Positions 9,083 through 17,231 of a DNA stretch of 64,000 nt are shown one piece after another. The notes under the pieces are model-generated. The model ran no database searches, had not been told where the DNA came from, and saw only the letters and a list, made by a program, of their open reading frames with translations. The stretch is from Serinicoccus chungangensis. Lineage in GTDB: Bacteria > Actinomycetota > Actinomycetes > Actinomycetales > Dermatophilaceae. Numbering within the stretch: position 1 is the first letter of the stretch; each line of letters starts with the position of its first letter. The translations under genes were made by a program, and so were the position numbers. The stretch covers positions 2,852,001-2,916,000 of the forward strand of contig NZ_CP040887.1 in the NCBI RefSeq assembly GCF_006337125.1. Reading direction: 5' to 3'.

Positions 9083-9095
9083 GCACCGGACGCAC
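9083..9095 (+). repeat. Single copy of the GCACCRGACGCG 3'-end repeat
   Basis: GCACCGGACGCA begins 4 bp after the stop codon of the membrane protein gene and reads in that gene's sense direction. It matches 11 of 12 bases of the core found in arrays near 31.2, 46.4 and 52.5 kb. Confidence 0.55.
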
Positions 9096-9121
9096 GCGCG
9101 TGACGGCCGTGACGGCCGCAC

Positions 9122-10228
9122 TCAGCGCAGGTAGTCCCCCACGACCCGGACCGCCCCGCCGTCGACACCCTTGGCCCCCTGGACCACGCCCGGACCCGCA
9201 GCCGCCTCACCCGCCTGCTCGACGGTCCCCACCGGCCAGGTCGGTATGCCGTGCCCGTCCAGGAGGGCGACCGCCCGGTCGGCCACCGAGGGATGCACGA
9301 CGGCCACGAACCCCACCCCCATGTTGAGGGTCTGCTCCAGGTCGGCCAGCGGCACCTGCCCCAGCTCCTGGACCAGGGTGAAGATCGGCGGCAGCTGCCA
9401 CCCCCGTTCCACCGTCGCCAGCGTGCCCGAGGGCAGCACCCGAGCCAGGTTGGCGGCCAGCCCGCCACCGGTGACGTGCGAGAGGACGTGCAGGTCCGGC
9501 CCGAGCTCGCGGACCAGCTCGAGCAGCGGCCGGGTGTAGATGCGGGTCGGCTCCAGGCACTCCTCCCCCAGCGTCCGCCCGAGCTCGGGCACCTCGCGGT
9601 CCCAGCCCCACCCGGCTGCGGCGACGACGCGGCGGACCAGGGAGTAGCCGTTGCTGTGCAGGCCCGAGCTGGCCAGGGCCAGCACGACGTCCCCGTCGGC
9701 GACCCGCTGCGGACCCAGCACCTCGTCGTGCTCGACGACACCCGTCGCCGCCCCCGCGACGTCGTACTCCTCCGGATCGAGCAGACCGGGGTGCTCGGCG
9801 GTCTCGCCGCCCACGAGGGCGACGCCCGCCAGCTCGCAACCGCGCGCGATGCCCGAGACGATGGCCGCGATCCGCTCGGGCACCACCGTGCCGCAGGCGA
9901 TGTAGTCGGTCATGAAGAGCGGCTCGGCGCCGCTCACCACGATGTCGTCGACGACCATGCCGACGAGATCCTGGCCGATGGTGTCGTGGACGTCCATCGC
10001 CTGCGCGATGGCGACCTTGGTGCCGACCCCGTCGGTCGACGTGGCGAGGACGGGACGGCGCATACCCCGCAGCGCGGAGGCGTCGAACATCCCGGCGAAC
10101 CCGCCCAACCCCCCGAGGACCTCCGGGCGCTGCGCGCGCCGGACGGACTCCTTCATGAGCTCGACGGCGCGGTCGCCGGCGTGCACGTCGACGCCCGCGC
10201 TGGCATAGGTGATCGGCTGGTCGCTCAT
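9122..10228 (-). CDS. purM: Phosphoribosylformylglycinamidine cyclo-ligase
   Basis: 368 aa. Closes the imidazole ring in purine synthesis: FGAM plus ATP gives AIR, ADP and phosphate. TYASAGVDVHAGDRAVELMK is the standard PurM opening; STDGVGTK at about 64-71 and GGETAEHPGL are the ATP- and substrate-binding motifs, and SSGLHSNGYSLVRRV lies in the second domain. The length is normal for the family. The gene is the last of a minus-strand set running purF, sunset-domain protein, purM. The rare Ile codon ATA is used in GHGIPTW, inside a GGCATACC octamer. Confidence 0.97.
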   Translation of the reverse strand: MSDQPITYASAGVDVHAGDRAVELMKESVRRAQRPEVLGGLGGFAGMFDASALRGMRRPVLATSTDGVGTKVAIAQAMDVHDTIGQDLVGMVVDDIVVSGAEPLFMTDYIACGTVVPERIAAIVSGIARGCELAGVALVGGETAEHPGLLDPEEYDVAGAATGVVEHDEVLGPQRVADGDVVLALASSGLHSNGYSLVRRVVAAAGWGWDREVPELGRTLGEECLEPTRIYTRPLLELVRELGPDLHVLSHVTGGGLAANLARVLPSGTLATVERGWQLPPIFTLVQELGQVPLADLEQTLNMGVGFVAVVHPSVADRAVALLDGHGIPTWPVGTVEQAGEAAAGPGVVQGAKGVDGGAVRVVGDYLR

Positions 10229-10335
10229 GGCGGGTTCCCTCGGGCGTGGCAGCAGGTGGGCACCCCTAGGGTATGCCGAGCGCCGGGCCCCCGACGCCCG
10301 GCCCGGGTCGGTCGCCGCCCGCGGACGGCCCCGGG

Positions 10336-10941
10336 TCAGCCGTGCGCGTGCCGGAAGCCGGCGCGCTCAGCGGTCTCCGCGTCCACGAAGCACTCGTGGG
10401 CCTCGGCGTCGTAGCCCGCCTCGTCCGGCAGGACGAAGGTCATCGTGTCGTGCCAGGCCTTGACGGGGTGGCCCTCGGGGGCGGTCCCGTCGGCCTGCGG
10501 CGCCGCCGAGCCCCACCCGTGGCCACCGTCGCGGATCTCCTCCTCCGAGCTGCCCTCGCCTGCGCCAGACCCGTCCGCGCCAGACTCTGCCGAGCCACCC
10601 TCGGCCGTGGTCGACGACCCCGGCGCGGCGAGCATGCTCCGATCGGTCTCGAGCTCCTGCGGACCGTCCTCGTCGGCGGTCCAGTCGCCGGGCTGCCGGA
10701 ACTCCTCGCCGGCCTCCACGTCGTGGTCGGCCGGGTCGTGCTCCCGGGCGAACTCCTCCCGCCTGCGCCGGGCGTCCTCCTCGGACTCCTGCCGGGGGTC
10801 ACCCTCGTCGGTCTCGTCGGCGGACTCGTCCTCGGTCGTGTCCTCCGGCCCAGCGGGGTCGGGGCCGTCGGCGTCGTCGGGCTCGGCCGCGTCCCGGTCC
10901 TCGTCGGTCTCAGGCATGGTCTGGTCGTCGTGCTCGCTCAT
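10336..10941 (-). CDS. Acidic protein with C-terminal sunset domain
   Basis: 201 aa. The first 150 residues are low complexity and extremely acidic (Glu/Asp/Gly/Ser), predicted disordered. The last 45 residues form a recognisable unit: GHPVKAWHDTMTF, LPDEAGYDAEAHECFVDAE and TAERAGFR. This matches the small sunset domain (G-PVK-N...YH-P-...Y-...A..CF-..-AAE-AGFR) found at the C-terminus of many bacterial exported or DNA-related proteins. It lies between purF and purM with room for its own promoter, so it may be transcribed separately. Function unknown; a purine-related role would be inference from position only. Confidence 0.75.
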   Translation of the reverse strand: MSEHDDQTMPETDEDRDAAEPDDADGPDPAGPEDTTEDESADETDEGDPRQESEEDARRRREEFAREHDPADHDVEAGEEFRQPGDWTADEDGPQELETDRSMLAAPGSSTTAEGGSAESGADGSGAGEGSSEEEIRDGGHGWGSAAPQADGTAPEGHPVKAWHDTMTFVLPDEAGYDAEAHECFVDAETAERAGFRHAHG

Positions 10942-11206
10942 GGCGCCTCCACATCCCGGGTCGCCGACCCGTCGTCACGGACGGTAGACCTGCTCGCCCC
11001 GCCCCGCGCGGTGAAGTGCTCCTCCCGTCCCTGACACAGCCTGTGCACGCTCATGCAGCCTGTGCGGAGGTTCTACCGTGTGCCCAGGATGCACAAGGGT
11101 GCACAGGTATGCCTGGGGCTGGTGTGGCGTGCACAGGGTCCAGCCTCGTGCCAGGTCGAGCTCGTGACAGAAGGTCCAGGGGTGCGCGGGTCGGGGGCGG
11201 TGCGGG

Positions 11207-12814
11207 TCAGGGGCGGCGGACGGCGTCGGAGCCGCCGGCGCCGGCCGTGACGCCGACGTTGTCCATGTCGCGCGCCCCGCGGGCGCGGTCCACGTCGAGG
11301 GTGCCGACGTCGGTGGGGTCCGCCCCCTGGGTGTCGACCGGGAACTGCAGCTCCAGGACGTCCTTGCCGAGCTGGTCCTCACGGGGGAGCTCGATCGGGT
11401 AGTCACCGGTGAAGCAGGCGGTGCACAGCGAGGAGCGGGGCTGCTCGGTGGCCGCCACCATGCCCTCGGTGGAGATGTAGCCCAGCGAGTCCGCGCCCAG
11501 CGAGGCGCAGATGTCGGCGGGCTCCAGCCCGGTCGCGATGAGCTCGGCCCGGGTGGCGAAGTCGATGCCGTAGAAGCACGGCCAGCGGACCGGGGGCGAG
11601 GAGATCCGCACGTGCACCTCGGCCGCGCCCGCCTCGCGCAGCATGCGCACGAGCGCCCGCTGGGTGTTGCCGCGCACGATGGAGTCGTCCACCACCACGA
11701 GCCGCTTGCCCTTGATGACGTCGCGCAGGGGGTTGAGCTTGAGCCGGATCCCGAGCTGGCGGATCGTCTGGCTGGGCGCGATGAAGGTCCGCCCCACGTA
11801 GGCGTTCTTGACCAGCCCCTGGCCGTAGGGGATGCCGGACTCCTGCGCGTAGCCGATGGCGGCCGGCGTCCCCGACTCCGGGGTCGGCATGACCATGTCG
11901 GCGTCCACGGGGTGCTCGCGCGCGAGCTGGCGCCCCATCTCGACCCGGGAGTCGTAGACCTCGCGTCCGGCGATCGTCGTGTCGGGCCGCGCCAGGTAGA
12001 CCCACTCGAAGATGCACCGCCGGGGCTCCGGCTCCGCGAAGCGGCGCGAGCGCAGGCCGTTGTGGTCGATGGCGATGAGCTCGCCGGGCTCGACCTCGCG
12101 CACGACCGAGGCGCCCACGATGTCGAGCCCCGCGGTCTCGGAGGCGACGACCCACCCGCGCTCCAGCCGGCCGAGCACCAGGGGGCGCACCGCCTGGGGG
12201 TCGCGCGCGGCATACAGGGTGCTCTCGTCGCAGAAGACCAGGGAGAAGGCGCCGCGCAGCTGCGGCAGCACGCGCATGGCCGCCTCCTCCAGCGACAGGT
12301 CGGGGTCGGCGGTCAGCATCCCGGTCACGATCGCGGTGTCCGTGGTGTTGCCGCGCCCCACCTCCCCGGTCGAGCGCGCCAGGTCCCCGCCCAGCATCTC
12401 GCGCAGCACGTCGCGCAGCTCTGAGGTGTTGATGAGGTTGCCGTTGTGGGCCAGCGCCACGGTCCCCTCGGCGGTGCCCCCGAGGGTCGGCTGGGCGTTC
12501 TGCCAGGAGTTGCGTCCGGTCGTGGAGTAACGGCAGTGGCCGACGGCCAGGTGGCCCTGGAGGGAGGCGAGGGCCGACTCGTCGAAGACCTGGCTGACCA
12601 GGCCGACGTCCTTGTAGACCACGAGCCGCTGCCCGTCGCTCGTGGCGATGCCGGCAGCCTCCTGCCCGCGGTGCTGCAGGGCGTAGAGACCGTAGTAGGT
12701 GAGCTTGGCGACCTCCTCGCCGGGCGCCCACACCCCGAAGACGCCACAGGCGTCCTGAGGGAGACGCTCCTCGGGGAGGAGGTCGTGCGAGAGCCGTCCG
12801 TCAGCGCGAGCCAC
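11207..12814 (-). CDS. purF: Amidophosphoribosyltransferase
   Basis: 535 aa from the GTG at 12814. Commits PRPP and glutamine to purine synthesis. A propeptide of about 11 residues after DLLPEERLPQ precedes Cys23, the N-terminal nucleophile of the glutaminase after processing (DACGVFGVWAPGEEV). LVVVDDSIVRGNT is the PRPP-binding loop. CTACFTGDYPIELP near the C-terminus carries the CxxC of the [4Fe-4S]-type enzyme, as in Bacillus PurF. An ATG 36 bp upstream would add 12 residues, but actinobacterial homologues begin at the position of this GTG (ARADGRLSHDLLP). purM lies downstream on the same strand. Confidence 0.96.
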   Translation of the reverse strand: MARADGRLSHDLLPEERLPQDACGVFGVWAPGEEVAKLTYYGLYALQHRGQEAAGIATSDGQRLVVYKDVGLVSQVFDESALASLQGHLAVGHCRYSTTGRNSWQNAQPTLGGTAEGTVALAHNGNLINTSELRDVLREMLGGDLARSTGEVGRGNTTDTAIVTGMLTADPDLSLEEAAMRVLPQLRGAFSLVFCDESTLYAARDPQAVRPLVLGRLERGWVVASETAGLDIVGASVVREVEPGELIAIDHNGLRSRRFAEPEPRRCIFEWVYLARPDTTIAGREVYDSRVEMGRQLAREHPVDADMVMPTPESGTPAAIGYAQESGIPYGQGLVKNAYVGRTFIAPSQTIRQLGIRLKLNPLRDVIKGKRLVVVDDSIVRGNTQRALVRMLREAGAAEVHVRISSPPVRWPCFYGIDFATRAELIATGLEPADICASLGADSLGYISTEGMVAATEQPRSSLCTACFTGDYPIELPREDQLGKDVLELQFPVDTQGADPTDVGTLDVDRARGARDMDNVGVTAGAGGSDAVRRP

Positions 12815-12874
12815 GGGCCCATGGTCCCACAGTCCGCGGACCCGGCGCACCGCCCGCCGGGCCCCGGCGACGGG

Positions 12875-13090
12875 TCAGGAGCCCAGCCTCGGACGGTCGG
12901 CGACGAGGTAGGCCAGGGCGCCGACGGCGAACCCCGCACCCCCGCCGATGAGGATGAAGAGCAGGTACTCCTCCAGGCCGTTGACGTAGGGCACGTCCCG
13001 CCCGAGCGCCGCCACCAGCACCGCGATGACTGCGCCGACGACCGCGCCGGTCATGAGGAACCGCACCAGGTCGGGTCGACGCTGCTCCAC
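12875..13090 (-). CDS. Small two-helix membrane protein, paralogue 1
   Basis: 71 aa from a GTG at 13090. Two hydrophobic helices (RFLMTGAVVGAVIAVLVAAL and LLFILIGGGAGFAVGALAYLV) separated by a short acidic loop; basic N-terminus (VEQRRPDLVR). It starts 7 bp after the stop of the next upstream gene and resembles it in layout and in the opening (RRPxLxRFLxxGAxVGxV), so the two are likely a tandem duplication. No known family recognised. It precedes purF on the same strand by 60 bp and may be cotranscribed with it. Confidence 0.65.
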   Translation of the reverse strand: MEQRRPDLVRFLMTGAVVGAVIAVLVAALGRDVPYVNGLEEYLLFILIGGGAGFAVGALAYLVADRPRLGS

Positions 13091-13097
13091 GGGCGCG

Positions 13098-13352
13098 TCA
13101 GTCGCGCTCGGCGCGACGGTCGAGGACGAGGTAGACGACCGCGGCGGCGAGCCCGGCGAAGACGGCCCCGGTGGCGCCGAGGAGGATGACCTCCTGGCCG
13201 GCGCTGCTGCCGGGGGCATCGGGGCCGAGCAGCGAGATCACGGCGCCGACGACGAAGCCGACGAGCGCCCCGGCGACGAGGAAGCGGCTCAGCCGGGGCC
13301 GGCGCCGCACCGGCATCCGAATGGGTTCGTCCGAGGGGTCCGAGGGTGGCAC
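13098..13352 (-). CDS. Small two-helix membrane protein, paralogue 2
   Basis: 84 aa from a GTG at 13352 (an adjacent GTG at 13355 is possible). Basic N-terminus (RMPVRRRPRLSR) followed by FLVAGALVGFVVGAVISLL and, after a Gly/Ser loop, VILLGATGAVFAGLAAAVVYLVL. Same architecture as the downstream gene. The frame continues upstream without a good ribosome binding site, so the start is not certain. No function can be assigned. Confidence 0.65.
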   Translation of the reverse strand: MPPSDPSDEPIRMPVRRRPRLSRFLVAGALVGFVVGAVISLLGPDAPGSSAGQEVILLGATGAVFAGLAAAVVYLVLDRRAERD

Positions 13353-13440
13353 CACCCCAGTATCCGTCAGGACGCGGACCGGCGCGGCAGCCGGGTGGCT
13401 GCCGCGCCGGTGACCTCTCACGGCGACGAGGCGGGAGGGG

Positions 13441-14871
13441 TCATTCCTGCCCGATGTTGCGGTCGGTCGAGCCGCCCGTGTCCCGCGCCGTGGGGTCGGC
13501 CAGTCCGCCGACGAGACCCAGCAGCTGCGTCTCGACGGTGTCGTGCACCGCCAGCTCACCCCCGACGATGGTGATGAGCGGGAACGAGAAGCCGGTCACG
13601 AGCCGCTCCACCTCGTCCAGCACCCCTGCCGGAACCGCGTCGGGACGGGTCAGCGCCACCCCGGCACCGGTCCGCGCGGCCACGGGCACCGCGGTCAGGC
13701 TGTCGGGGAAGTCCTGCCCGGTCGCGACCAGCACCTTGCCCTCCGCCGGGAACTGCTCGAGCACCGCCTCGGCCGTGTCGTAGCGGTCCGGACCGCTGTA
13801 GCGGGTCCACGGCATACCGAGGGAGACGTCGTCGAGCACGTCGTCGGAGAGCACGGTCGTGCCGCCGGCGGCGTAGACGTCGTCGAAGGTCAGCGCGGCC
13901 ACCGCGCTCGCGGTCTCCGGAGGCACCTCGGCCTGCTTGGTGAGGACCAGCGGGGCCTGGTGGCGGGCCGCCAGGGCGCTGAGGACGAGCGCGTCCGGGA
14001 AGTCCTGCCCCGAGGCGACGAAGAGCTCGGCCGAGCTGTCCTGGACCACACGCTGGGCGATCTCGCCGGCGGTGCCGTAGCGGTCGGGCCCGGACACCCG
14101 CTCGACGTGGGCCCCCGGGAGGGCCGCCTGCACGTCGGTGAGGACCTGGCCGCTCACCGCCGCGGGGCCGCCGACGACGTAGACGTCCTCAGGCATGAGG
14201 CGCAGCAGCTCGTCGAGGCTCGCCGCGGACAGACCGCCCGGGCTGGTGAGCAGCAGCGGGGCTCCCATCTGCGCGGCCCACGGGGCCGCGGCGAGCGCGT
14301 CCGGGTAGGTCCGCGACGTCGCGACGACCACCGTGTCGGCCATGACGAACTTCTGCTCGGAGAGCATCGCGGCCGTCTCGATGCGGGTGGGCCCGCCGAT
14401 CCGCTCGACGTCGAAGGTGCACGGGCCGTCGACGTCGTCGGGGAAGAACGGGTCCACGCTCTCGAGGGTGCCGACGACGTCGCCGTCGGCGTCCACGTCG
14501 CTGATGACGATGCCGACCCCGGGTGCCCCGGTGCCGTAGAGCCCGACGAAGGACAGGAACGCGTTGAGCTCGCGCGTCGTCCCGACCCCGACCTCGAGGA
14601 TGCGGCTGTCCTTGAGGGTGCCGTCGTCCCAGACCTCGAACCGGACGCGGTCGAAGCCGCCGACGTCGTCCGTGGTGCCGGTGAGGGAGGCCTGGATGGC
14701 GTACTCGTTGCGACTGCAGTCGTCGTTGACGAACTGCACCCCGCTGATCTCGTGGTCGCCGAGCGTGGCGGCGAGGGCGGGGACGGCACCGGCGAGGACC
14801 GTGGTGCCGAGCGCGAGCGCCGTCCCTGCGGCGAACCCTGCCCTGCGCAGGGGTCTGGTGGTGGTGGTCAT
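13441..14871 (-). CDS. Secreted protein with three cell wall-binding repeats (CWB2)
   Basis: 476 aa. Signal peptide (1-35, ALALGTTVLAGAVPALA). Residues 36-150 form an unassigned domain with Cys52 and Cys151 placed for a disulfide. Three CWB2 (PF04122) repeats follow at about 156-253, 256-354 and 357-455; each opens with the ER(I/V)-G-R- -TA motif (VERIGGPTRIETA, VERVSGPDRYGTA, TRYSGPDRYDTA) and contains the FPDAL/FPDSL and VGG signatures. Triple CWB2 units anchor surface proteins non-covalently to secondary cell wall polymers. AAGGAG precedes the ATG at 14871 by 6 nt, which settles the start over one 27 bp upstream. Confidence 0.88.
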   Translation of the reverse strand: MTTTTRPLRRAGFAAGTALALGTTVLAGAVPALAATLGDHEISGVQFVNDDCSRNEYAIQASLTGTTDDVGGFDRVRFEVWDDGTLKDSRILEVGVGTTRELNAFLSFVGLYGTGAPGVGIVISDVDADGDVVGTLESVDPFFPDDVDGPCTFDVERIGGPTRIETAAMLSEQKFVMADTVVVATSRTYPDALAAAPWAAQMGAPLLLTSPGGLSAASLDELLRLMPEDVYVVGGPAAVSGQVLTDVQAALPGAHVERVSGPDRYGTAGEIAQRVVQDSSAELFVASGQDFPDALVLSALAARHQAPLVLTKQAEVPPETASAVAALTFDDVYAAGGTTVLSDDVLDDVSLGMPWTRYSGPDRYDTAEAVLEQFPAEGKVLVATGQDFPDSLTAVPVAARTGAGVALTRPDAVPAGVLDEVERLVTGFSFPLITIVGGELAVHDTVETQLLGLVGGLADPTARDTGGSTDRNIGQE

Positions 14872-15004
14872 GGGAACTCCTTCGGGGCCGGCCGTCACGG
14901 GCCGGTGACGCCAGGAGGCCCCTCGCCTCCGCCGGGGCGTCAGGGCTGCAGAGCACCCCCGCCCCGCCGGGATACATCGACGGGTATGCCGCGCCGCCCC
15001 TGCG

Positions 15005-15865
15005 TCAGGAGCGCGAGGCGGCGAGCGCCTCCAGGACCCGCACGTCGGCGCGGTAGGGCGCCTCCGCGCGCGGCCAGTGCACGACGACGTCGGTGAACCC
15101 GGCCTCGGCGGCCCGGCCGATGCGGTCCTGCACCTCCTCGAGGCTGCCGAGCGCCGGCGACCCCGCGTCCAGGGAGAGGTAGCGGTCCAGCGGCCGGGAC
15201 CGGCCCGCCTCGGCCTCCAGCCCGTCGACCCGCGCGGCGAGCTCGCGCACGCCGCGCCACCAGGCGTCCAGCCCGTCCTCGGCGGCGCCGGGCGGGCCGG
15301 TGGTGAGCCAGCCGGCCCCGTGCGCCACCGCGAGCCGCATGGCGCGGGGACCGTTCGCCGCCATCACGAAGGGGGCCCGGGGCTGCTGGACGCAGCGCGG
15401 GCGCGCCCCCGCTCCGGCCACGGTAAAGAACTCGCCCTCGACCTCGACGTCGTCCTCGGTGAGCAACCGGTCCAGCAGGGGCACGAACTCCTCGAACCGG
15501 GCGGTGCGCTCGCCCCGGGTGTGCCGGTCGCCGAGCAGCCGGCTGTCCAGGTCCCCGCCGGCCCCCAGACCGAGCAGGACGCGCCCCGCGCTGAGGTCGT
15601 CGAGGGTGGTGACGTCCTTGGCCAGCAGCGCCGGGTGCCGGAAGTTCGGGGAGGCGACGAAGGTGCCGAGACGGACCCGGTCCGTGACGACGGCGGCCGC
15701 CGCGAGGGTGGCGACGGTGGAGTGCCACGGGGCCTGCGGGAGACCGGCCCAGACGAGGTGGTCGTAGGTCCAGGCGTGCTCGAACCCCCACTCCTCCACC
15801 TGCCGCCACAGCGGCTCGGCCTCGCGCCAGGGATGCTCGGGCAGGATGCAGACACCGATCCTCAT
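15005..15865 (-). CDS. LLM class F420-dependent oxidoreductase
   Basis: 286 aa. Luciferase-like monooxygenase fold, (beta/alpha)8. MRIGVCILPEH, WTYDHLVWAG, RVRLGTFVASPNFRHPALLAKDVTTLD and GAGGDLDSRLLG are typical of the actinobacterial F420-dependent branch; the non-prolyl cis bond and F420 site follow the family pattern. The substrate is unknown. Start taken at the ATG before RIGVC (15865); an upstream ATG adds seven residues. The short gene-free stretch before it (14872-15004) has a GGTATGCC octamer at 14983 and nothing else I can name. Confidence 0.87.
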   Translation of the reverse strand: MRIGVCILPEHPWREAEPLWRQVEEWGFEHAWTYDHLVWAGLPQAPWHSTVATLAAAAVVTDRVRLGTFVASPNFRHPALLAKDVTTLDDLSAGRVLLGLGAGGDLDSRLLGDRHTRGERTARFEEFVPLLDRLLTEDDVEVEGEFFTVAGAGARPRCVQQPRAPFVMAANGPRAMRLAVAHGAGWLTTGPPGAAEDGLDAWWRGVRELAARVDGLEAEAGRSRPLDRYLSLDAGSPALGSLEEVQDRIGRAAEAGFTDVVVHWPRAEAPYRADVRVLEALAASRS

Positions 15866-15895
15866 GGACAGGACGCTAGCGGGCACGGGCCGGCC

Positions 15896-17164
15896 TCAGC
15901 CGACGGGCTCCGGCTCCGGGGTCAGCTCGTGCGCGTCCACGAGGGACTGCGGGACGCCCACGGCGACCAGGACGGTCGCGACCAGCATGACGACGGGGAC
16001 GCCGAGCAGGACCGCCGGGATGCCGGCGAGCGCCGCGACCTGCCCGCCCACCAGGGCGCCGAGGGGCATGGCGCCGAAGACGAGCACCCGGGAGGCGCCA
16101 CCGACCCGGCCCAGCTGGTGCCCCGCCACCAGGCGCGGCCGGATCGAGCCGGAGACGATGTTGCCGATGACCCCGAGCGGGCCGGCGGCGAGCAGGAAGA
16201 GGGCCAGCCCCCAGACCGAGGGCCACAGGAGCAGCGCCAGGTTGAAGACGGCGTTGAGGCCCCAGCAGGCCACCATCACCGACATCTCCGAGAAGCGCTC
16301 GATGAGCCTGCTCGCCACCAGGCTGCCGAGCAGGGCGCCGGCCGGCAGCACCACCATGACGAGGGAGAACAGCTGGGGCGAGATGCCGCCCACCGACTCC
16401 GGACCGACGAGCCACAGGATGAGCACCGCGCTGAGGGCGGTCGAGGCGAAGTTCCACAGACCGGAGGCGATGGCCAGGGGACGCAGCACGGGGTGGGTCC
16501 ACAGGGTGCGCATACCGGAGGTCAGCCCGGACCAGCGTGAGCCGACGCTCTCGGCCTGCGGCACCACCGGGGCATACCTCCCGCGCAGCCCGAGGGCGAG
16601 CACCAGCACGGCGCCCACCACGACGAGCGCGGAGGAGCCCACGAGCCACGCCGCGCCGAGCGCGACCAGCACCCCCGCGAGCGGCGGGCCGACGAAGCCG
16701 TTGCACACCTGCTCCACCGCGAGGAGGCGGGAGTTCGCGCGGCGCAGCGGGCCGGCCGTGCGCCCGACCAGCGCCGGCACCTGCGCGGCCGCGGCGAGGT
16801 CGGCGAAGACCTCGGTGACGCCGTAGCCCAGCGCCAGCCCGACGAGCACCCAGATGGTCAGCCGGTCGGACAGGGCGAGCACCCCGGCCGCGCCCAGGAG
16901 GGCGGCGCGAACACCCAGGGCGACCACCATGGTGCGGCGCCGGTCCCACCGGTCGACCAGCACGCCGGCGGGGATGCCGCAGACCAGCCACGGCAGCCAT
17001 ACCGCGGCCGTCAGCACCCCCATGAGCAGGGGCGAGCGGGTCAGGGTGACGGCCAGCAGCGGGACCCCGATCTGGACGACCCCGTCCGCGAGGTTCGCGA
17101 GACCGACGGCTCCGAGGTGGGCGCCGAACGGTCGACCGAGCGGCGTGGTGGTGGATGCCGTCAT
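15896..17164 (-). CDS. MFS transporter, EntS/MFS_3-like exporter
   Basis: 422 aa with 12 predicted membrane helices. The loop GVLVDRWDRRRTM between helices 2 and 3 is the MFS signature motif A; VLLGVPVVMLVATVLV is near the end. Family members (EntS and relatives) export siderophores, macrolides or other small molecules. It is divergent from an ArsR-type regulator with 67 bp between the start codons. That interval carries an inverted repeat, so the regulator probably controls this pump. Substrate unknown. Confidence 0.88.
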   Translation of the reverse strand: MTASTTTPLGRPFGAHLGAVGLANLADGVVQIGVPLLAVTLTRSPLLMGVLTAAVWLPWLVCGIPAGVLVDRWDRRRTMVVALGVRAALLGAAGVLALSDRLTIWVLVGLALGYGVTEVFADLAAAAQVPALVGRTAGPLRRANSRLLAVEQVCNGFVGPPLAGVLVALGAAWLVGSSALVVVGAVLVLALGLRGRYAPVVPQAESVGSRWSGLTSGMRTLWTHPVLRPLAIASGLWNFASTALSAVLILWLVGPESVGGISPQLFSLVMVVLPAGALLGSLVASRLIERFSEMSVMVACWGLNAVFNLALLLWPSVWGLALFLLAAGPLGVIGNIVSGSIRPRLVAGHQLGRVGGASRVLVFGAMPLGALVGGQVAALAGIPAVLLGVPVVMLVATVLVAVGVPQSLVDAHELTPEPEPVG

Positions 17165-17197
17165 GGCGGTCCCCTATCCTGAATGCAGAAGATGTTG

Positions 17198-17215
17198 TGC
17201 AAACGATCCTTTGCA
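17198..17215. promoter_or_regulatory. Inverted repeat TGCAAA-N6-TTTGCA between MFS and ArsR genes
   Basis: TGCAAA (17198-17203) and TTTGCA (17210-17215) are exact inverted 6-bp arms around CGATCC. The whole 67-bp interval is AT-rich compared with its surroundings, as expected for divergent promoters. It lies 16 bp before the regulator's ATG and 33 bp before the MFS start, so a bound dimer would block both promoters. Confidence 0.65.
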
Positions 17216-17231
17216 AAGGTATCTCTGGACT

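Noticed and set aside
10975..11206. Reading frame through the purF to sunset interval
   Set aside because: It is the tail of a purF shadow frame; the residues match no family, and the interval looks regulatory.
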